From assembly GCF_026151205.1 (NCBI RefSeq), contig NC_087074.1, forward strand, positions 11,255,226 to 11,319,225: a DNA stretch of 64,000 nt, in the 5' to 3' direction. Shown in pieces: positions 57,301-64,000 of the stretch. Numbering within the stretch: the stretch's first letter is position 1; every line of letters begins with the position of its first letter. The position numbers were made by a program, and so were the translations under genes. The notes beneath the pieces were generated by a model. That model was not told the origin of the DNA. It ran no database searches and saw nothing but the letters and a program-made list of their open reading frames with translations. Origin of the DNA: Bolinopsis microptera. Its lineage: Eukaryota > Ctenophora > Tentaculata > Lobata > Bolinopsidae.

Positions 57301-59340
57301 CTCAGCAGGTGGTTTGTCTCCACATCTTGTTCTTTTTTCTTGTCCCCCTGCTCCTTCCTTCCACCTTTGCTTCCCCCTTTCATCTTCAATTTTCAAGTAT
57401 TCAGCCTCATCATCTCATCAGATTTAGTCTTCAGAGCCACTTGCTCCTACACCTGCACCTTACTTGGCTCACTTCTGCATTTGCCCAAGCGGCATTTTAA
57501 TTTTCCTTTTTTTAACTCTTACTGTGCATTTCTTTTTTTGCCCTAGCGACTACGCGCGTTCGTGTTCCCCCACCCGAGCATGCACATCCAAACACCTCGT
57601 ACACTTATTCGTCCAAGTACCTCGTGGTCGACACTTTGACAGCATCAGTCACACTGATTCTGGAATTTGCACAGTGACAATGAAAACTTTTTCTATCAGT
57701 CATTATCATGTCACCCATCACAACATTTTGAACTTCGAATAGTACCTCACATGAATTTATCGACAGTTAACTCCTCTTTCACAAGAATTCTTAACTTTGT
57801 CCACACAGTATCCCATTTTCATTAGAACAACCTACAATTTGAGAATCATTTAATTTTCGATTGGAACATAAAACCGAATTTAGACCTAGTGTGTTGTTTG
57901 AGCGATTTGTAACAACATTGTCAGTAATGTTTTCAAATTATCTTCAAATGTATTCTATAAAAATGATCCTTAATAAATATAAGTAGAACATCCGATAATA
58001 ATCTTGTTACATCCAGTACAACCTGCAAATGTCTTGCCGACGCGACACACCACAAATACAGAAAAGCTAGCAGTGTACATTGTTCATACTTTTTTAATGA
58101 GTTCGTTCTGCATCTATATCACCTGACAATCACAACACTAAAACAACCAAAAATTTTTAAACATTTTAACCCCAAAATTCAGAATTAGACTGACTTTACT
58201 ACTAGTGTAATGTGGCATTGCGAGGTAAGCTAAAACGTGCGCTATTAACGAATCAACATAATCACGCCCTGCTTGATTGACTGTCAAAGATTTTGACTGC
58301 GCAATCTTATTCCCAAACCACTATAACTGGCATGTCACGACACATCTCAATTAAAATTACCCCTAGGCTAACAGTTTTCCCAAGTCTTGTCCTGTGAGTA
58401 AAGGATGTGTGAGAAAGTTTTAATAAAATTATTGTATATTACTTTTGAATCTAAAAAAATCTAATTTGAGAATGAAGTTTAAAGAAATTTGTAAATTAGC
58501 CGTATAGTTTCAGATATTTATAGCTTATTATAACCCAATGATACAAGCCATAATCTTTCGCACAGCCTCTCCAACATCCACCATGAATAGCTTGAAGCTT
58601 GCATTTTATATCCTGAACTACACAATATAAACCAAAGAATGTTTTAGTGTAGACTTTTTGTCACAACAAAGAATGCAACCTATTTTAACCAACTATAAAC
58701 AGAACTCCTACTGTCTGCTTCAATTTTCTTCTAGTCCTAATCTGAGCTTGTCTACTATAAACTTAACTGAACTACTAGTAGCGTTTCGGTGTGTGCAAAA
58801 GCTTTCCAGGCACCGCATTCCTTGCCCCGTTAGTTGACCTGACCTTCCAAAACCAAACTAGGCAGTCAAGACCAAAAAGTCATACACCAAATGGGCATTA
58901 TATTTTTATGAATTGTTTTTTACATACCTGTTTTATTCTGCTACAAATGTGCTAAAATTAATTTCTTGATTCATTGAAAAAATTTCTTGTTTCATTGATT
59001 TGATAGATTAAATGATCGGATTCTATCCAAACAGTATATAGTGACCGATACCATCCGCAAAGTTACCGGTCTTAACTATGAAACACGGAGGACAGAGGTG
59101 GTATAAGACCCAACGTATGTGCACTGACTTTTTTGGCCCCGCTATATAATATCATTCACATGCACATGTCACTGGTTCACCCATATTTACATAACTATTC
59201 CTACAATTCTAACTACTGGTAGGATGGACTAACAAGAAATATGATTGGCCACAAGCTAGCGTTCCAATTTTGCTTCTCCTATAGTCTTCTTCAGGGACTT
59301 TCGACCATCAGAGCATTTCTTACACCGTTTTCTAAATAAA
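57300..59340. other. Pyrimidine-rich tract then AT-rich intergenic DNA
   Basis: 57320-57560 is strongly C/T-biased, which opens several meaningless plus-strand frames. From 57560 to 59340 I see no gene. Confidence 0.5.
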
Positions 59341-59346
59341 CAACAG

Positions 59347-60800
59347 GCTTTACAAGCATGAAATTAACAACATGATATACCCTGTATGGAGTTACTCTCC
59401 GCTTCCTAGCTTCATATTGGTACTGGCCTTCACAATGCTGTACGTTTACCTACCTATGATATGGTTAGGTGCAATTTGGGTTATGTTGCAAACATGGCTG
59501 ATGCTTATTTTTTGGGACAACCGTCAAATTGATGCAGATTATGCAGGTACATTTCGAAACTTTGATTAATTAAAATGTTTTGTATCTTTCCATTTAAAAG
59601 AGTTTGTGAATGAAAGCAGTGTGGTTAGTTTTATTTACATTCCACTCTTTATACTTCATACAAATTTTTCAGGTTACATACGCCATTGGAACTGCATGTG
59701 AAGTTTGCTTACAAAGTCTTATTTTTTTGTTGCTGTTACAAAGGAAGAGTACAGTACAGTTAGTTGTAACCTTGCTGCTCAACTCTCTTTGGACAATCAT
59801 TCCTCTTTGCTTCCATCCAAACCTTTCACGACTATGCTGACATTTCTTTATGCAGCTCAATTAACATAAGGCTTGTCCTCTGTGTCTTTGCTCTGGATAT
59901 TAAGCGTTTAGTCCATATCGGCAACCTCTACATTCGTTATGGTTTAATGAAATTCAACAAATCAGCTACGTCTGATCAACCAGCTCATCTTAGATGATGA
60001 TATAAGCATGATACAAAGGTCAAAGAAAAGTTTTCTGAGGGAAAGTAACTGGTATGGTTATCATACAAATCCTTTGCAAACTAGAGGTGGGCCTATTGGG
60101 CCATTGTCACCTCAGCTTTATACTTCATGTTGAAGTTGAACTTTTTTCCTCGAAACGGTTTTTTGCACAATTTACTTTAAAACAAACAAAACTGTCACAC
60201 AATCAATTTTATGAAACTAACATACAAAGTTTATTGGTAAAATGCTTTTATATTCGTTTGAAAGACGAAGATAAAATTATGTTTTTTGATACTACAGAGG
60301 TTTGTATCATTAAATAATATGTATGTGATTGATAATTATTAAAATTGTCTTATTTTAACTACTTATAACAGGTTGGCAAACAGATCACAATCCCTGTGGA
60401 AAGACTTGAGAATGGAAAGAAAAAGGCGGTTTCAATGGTTTTGTGATGGTGTGACTGTCTGATAAGTACTTAACTTCCTGATTCTAACAAGGTATTATAA
60501 TAACAAATATCGTGTTTGCACAGTGCACTGGAGGTGCAGTCTAGAAACCACTTTGCTAATTGGTCTGGTTAATTAGATTTTTATACACCTATTTGATACA
60601 CCTATCCAGCACACTACTGCTATAATAACCCCTCAATTTTATCAGGTACTCAAGATCGTAGAACACACAAAAGCATCTGTTCAAGCTGCTGACACTGCTT
60701 CTAGCACTGACAACACTCCTCCCAACCTTTCAACAAAACCTCTACCTTGCATATGTCTGTGGATGCTGCGTTCAACATCATAACCTCGTCCTGCATGACA
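59347..60800 (+). pseudogene. Multi-exon coding-like region, SLC19 (thiamine/folate carrier)-like at its start
   Basis: Exon 59347-59546 (AACAG acceptor, GTACAT donor) encodes MIYPVWSYSPLPSFILVLAF and VYLPMIWLGAIWVMLQTWLM, which follow the (I)YPVW(S/T)YSYL ... (I/V)LQG..F..TWLLL pattern of SLC19 transmembrane segments. The next segment, after TTTTTCAG at 59671, reads VTYAIGTACEVCLQSLIFLL, but its phase does not match the donor. Further coding-like pieces (RLVHIGNLYIRYGLMKFNKS, MIQRSKKSFLRESNWYGYHT, IRLKDEDKIMFFDTTE - VGKQITIPVERLENGKKKAV, VLKIVEHTKASVQAADTASS) follow in changing frames with splice-like borders. The frame breaks suggest decay. The later pieces do not obviously belong to SLC19. 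Confidence 0.35.
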
Positions 60801-60921
60801 ATAGCCCTGTTCCGATAGCCCACTCCCTCACCACGAATCTGTATGGCTTTGTGGTAGGATGAACGCGTGTGTAGCTGGAACGCTCGATCTTTCAGGTTAC
60901 TTTCATTGTGAATGATGAGCG
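60753..60921 (-). CDS. Candidate minus-strand exon, unknown product
   Basis: Between an AACTCAG acceptor and a GTAGAG donor the frame reads NSLIIHNESNLKDRAFQLHT, RSSYHKAIQIRGEGVGYRNR and AIVMQDEVMMLNAASTDICK without a stop. Composition looks coding. It overlaps plus-strand coding-like sequence at 60661-60785, so one of the two is probably chance. Confidence 0.35.
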
Positions 60922-61815
60922 AGTTTCTGAGTTTTCAAACCCACTGCAAGCAAAACTTGGTGTACACGGGTTTTGGCAGTTGTGTGTGTTTCTGGCCTAT
61001 TTTGGTACAAGTTGTCACTTTGCTGCAGGGAGTTAATGCGGTGGAACTCAGACAAGGAATCTCACTGGTTTGTGCGGAGGATGGGAGATCTGATGATGGA
61101 GTATTGGATGCCTTACTTATGCTTTTTTTTACTGACAAACTTGCTATTAAGTTTAAATACCGGCTTTGGTTTTGATGACTGTAGGGACCCCCCCCAAAAA
61201 AGAATTAATGTGTTGTAATTCGAAATTTTTCGTTCAAACTGTTAAACAAATGGATATTTTAGATCGAAATAAGTTAAGTGTGTAATGTATAAAAATTAAT
61301 TGAAAACTAAATAGATAAATAAATTAAATGAAGTTGTGCGAAAATTATTTTCTGACAACTTTCTTATTTTCTGGCCCTTTTAATTTTTGTTAACCCTCTT
61401 AGATACTCTCGATAACTGACTGGAAACTCTTTTATGTTTGTTACTACGTGACTTGATCTGAGAGTAACTTAATGATATTTCTTTTAAATATTTTTTTTTG
61501 ATTTTTGTTTATGAATATATTGAAGAACTTGATGACTCTTTACTTTAAATGAATGTTTTGAAAGAATCGCTGTTTTTTAATTTGAAAATTAATCATTTTT
61601 AAATGTTTTTTAATTTGAATATTAATTATTATTAAAAATAAATGTATTATGATTGTAAAGTTTGTTTTTCTCATTACTGTGCTTTTTATTGATCTGACTG
61701 CTAGGATATAAAAATTTACAATTCACATCTATCAATTTCAACATTTATTTTCTACTATCTGCAACTCATTGCAAAAACTACCATCAAATTTCTTTTCTTT
61801 CACAGAAAAGGAATC

Positions 61816-62480
61816 ATGCCTGGAGAAATCGACTGGGCAGCCTCCTTGAAGGACAAAACCACACCAGATGACCCATACGCATATCCGGGCTAATCTCCCT
61901 AGACTCAGACATTTCAATAAGCGGCTCCACAGCCACCGCCCAAAACTAACCCCACACCCCCACTGAAACAAACCCGGACAGAACTCAAAGTATAAGCAGC
62001 GGTCAATCTTACACCTTGGGAAGAATTCTGCAATCAGTTAACGATCTCCTGGTCCTGTCTTGTCACCTTCCCCGAGCTACATGCCACTAAATCGCCTCCA
62101 TCATCAAGAGTAACGTTACTTTCCCATCCGAGTATTAGCCCGGAGGTTTTTTAACGTTTGCTGAGGAGATTATCTTTGCTGTCCATAGGGGACTGTTTAC
62201 CGAGGAGCAGTTGGAGGGAGAGGAGACGTTCATGAGAGTACAAATAAACAGTTCAGATAAGTTTTACAGAAGCATGACAGTGAGTTCAGATGAGGGTGAG
62301 CTGCTGCCTTACTGTTATAGCAGGAATAACAGGAGACGGAGGGCATAATCGGAGGATGATGACATCTCAAGAAAGAAAAAACTAAAAGCGATGGCAGAAA
62401 AGCGTTAAAGGAAAGATGCTGAACAAAGGCAAATAAAATTCCCTGTATTATTGGTGGGTCCAAAAAAGAAGAAGCTGCCA
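61816..62480 (+). pseudogene. Decayed open reading frame of unknown origin
   Basis: Begins MPGEIDWAASLKDKTTPDDP - YAYPG before a TAA. It continues in other frames with TPWEEFCNQLTISWSCL, EEIIFAVHRGLFTEEQLEGE - ETFMRVQINSSDKFYRSMTV - SSDEGELLPYCYSRNNRRRR, then TAA, SEDDDISRKKKLKAMAEKR, TAA, and KFPVLLVGPKKKKLP. The acidic and Lys-rich segments with regular in-frame stops look like an old processed gene or a retroelement gag/ORF1. No motif identifies it. Confidence 0.4.
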
Positions 62481-62489
62481 TAGGGTCCT

Positions 62490-63870
62490 TTCCTTCTCCA
62501 GATCAATGGGATAGAACTGAGCTTTCTCCAGAAAATATGTCCGGAACACCTCGAAAACACAATTAAAAGTGAAGGTTAATACCCGAAATCATCTGATGTA
62601 AGCGAGAAATCTCCACATAAAACATATAACTACTCAAGCTTCACCGATACGTCACAACCATATCTGATGCTTCAAGAACTAGAAACAGTCCACAAAATCT
62701 CGGACTTCCACTAAACAGAAATCAGATTCGAAACCTCCTCTGTGGGTGTAAATGTAAAAATCAGAGCGCAGACATGAAACATGAGACCTATAACCACTCT
62801 TCAGTGGTATGACTCTGGACTCCAAAACTCTTGAAGAACGGTCTCTATGAACCCCCCTGATAAGATAGCCCTTCTGAACATGTGAAGGCACAGTATAACC
62901 TCCACTAGAGGTTTAATTGACATCACCTCTATTATACTGAACTCTGAAATTGAGAAATGTCAAAGCCGAACCACCATATAACCACCTATGAGGAAACGAA
63001 GGAGTGACATCAAAAACATCAGCCCATGGAAGGAAAAGAAAGAAAGAGGTCTGATAAGAAATCTAAATACAATGTTTTATCAGGGAAGTCTTCTGGAAGT
63101 ACTACAGTAACCGAAAAAGAAACAAACCAAAAAATCAAAATCAAGAGTTTGATAACATGGTTTTTTATATCATATTATTTGGGGCAGTTTTAAAATTAGA
63201 TCCTTACACGCTATAAAAGCTACACGTTCTCATATTATCAGAATAAATAATTTAAAGTAGGTTTTTTCTAGAAAAGATAATTACATAGTCATAATTGAGA
63301 ATTTTGGATTTTGGAAATATTTGGACTTGATTACTATTCGTTTACAAAGATTTTGCTGACTCGAAGAATTTAATAGCTTTTACAGTATACGTGAGAAAAA
63401 ATTTTTTTTTATTTTATTTTATTAAAAATGCTATTCCATAATGTACATAATTTTATGTATAATATGATATATTTTTTGCTATTGTTTTGAAGACAATTGC
63501 AAATATTTGTGCAATTGCGAAATTTTTAATTATTATCTAAACAATGATTTAATATCTGAAGGGAAGGTAATCAACATTTTTCTGAAATGTGATAGTAAAT
63601 AATCAATTTGCATTTTTATTTCCACCACAAATATGTATGTATAAATGAATAGATCATTTTATAAAATTGGACTCGGACTCAGTTTAATATAAGTGATATT
63701 TTGCGTTAGGCGTCGTTGGAATCAGCTTTGTACATGTGATAAATTGTTATAACATAATATGTATACATCACTATCACTATTTGTTATATTTTTCGCCTTA
63801 AATAAGTTTAACTTCAGTTTCGCAATTCCTAACAATTATTTAATTATCTTATATTACTTATAACCTACTT
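62490..63870. other. Intergenic stretch, AT-rich toward the end
   Basis: No supported gene. 63140-63870 is very AT-rich. Confidence 0.5.
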
Positions 63871-63874
63871 TAAG

Positions 63875-64000
63875 ATGCGCCGACTTACAAGCAGCGTTAC
63901 TACACCCACTGGAAGTTTGAACAACGTTCTTCCAGCAAGGATCTCTGGGTCCGCTTCTAGGAAAAGTTTACAAAATTTGACCCCGCTTGTGGAGAAGAAC
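63875..64000 (+). CDS. Open exon cut by the right window edge
   Basis: ATG at 63875 opens a frame of 42 codons that runs off the window: MRRLTSSVTTPTGSLNNVLP - ARISGSASRKSLQNLTPLVE. GC content and codon use rise sharply from the AT-rich DNA before it. An AG (TTTAAG) sits directly before the ATG, so it may be an internal exon and not the start of the gene. The Ser/Thr/Arg-rich content suggests a disordered region. Product unknown. Confidence 0.5.
   Translation, partial: MRRLTSSVTTPTGSLNNVLPARISGSASRKSLQNLTPLVEKN

Overview
This is eukaryotic, animal-type DNA: AT-rich, with introns bounded by GT..AG, long intergenic stretches, many mini- and microsatellites and a dense mixture of retro- and DNA-transposon remnants. 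A divergent rhodopsin-like GPCR, a TIR-only protein, a secreted repeat-domain/sushi protein, LINEs whose ORF1 and RT tails resemble those I associate with cnidarian genomes, and two kinds of Penelope-like element suggest an early-branching metazoan. My best guess is a cnidarian, possibly a hydrozoan. That is inference; no rRNA or mitochondrial marker is present.

Layout. 0-5 kb: a 5'-truncated GPCR gene (+) and a five-exon TIR gene (-) converge, with stops 60 bp apart. 5-14 kb: AT-rich DNA, a TIR-bounded MITE, a tRNA-derived SINE head, two tandem paralogous single-pass membrane microproteins (-), a near-perfect snap-back repeat and a nested Harbinger-like MITE. 14-29 kb: repeat-rich, with a decayed Cys-rich gene, three hAT-type MITEs with perfect 8-bp target-site duplications, and four or more broken LINE copies. 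29-34.4 kb: an eight-exon IQ-motif (calmodulin-binding) gene whose exon phases all agree. 35.7-37.7 kb: a secreted protein gene (-) with signal peptide, two copies of one domain and a sushi-like module. 38-40 kb: minisatellites.

40-43.7 kb: a 3.7-kb block bounded by inverted repeats and an 8-bp duplication. It holds a LINE-type ORF1 and, on the same strand, a canonical Penelope-like RT with C-terminal GIY-YIG nuclease. 45-47 kb: coding-like exons on both strands. 47.3-49.75 kb: a TIR-bounded unit filled with a higher-order minisatellite. 50-55.2 kb: a Penelope-like element with N-terminal (permuted, Naiad-type) GIY-YIG, opposite an inverted 3' fragment of the same family. 55-64 kb: isolated coding-like exons (sushi-like, ML/NPC2-like, SLC19-like), a decayed ORF and the start of an open exon at the right edge.

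The host genes show no common pathway. The exon models were built by eye from splice signals, open frames and phase agreement, and have not been tested against transcripts or databases.
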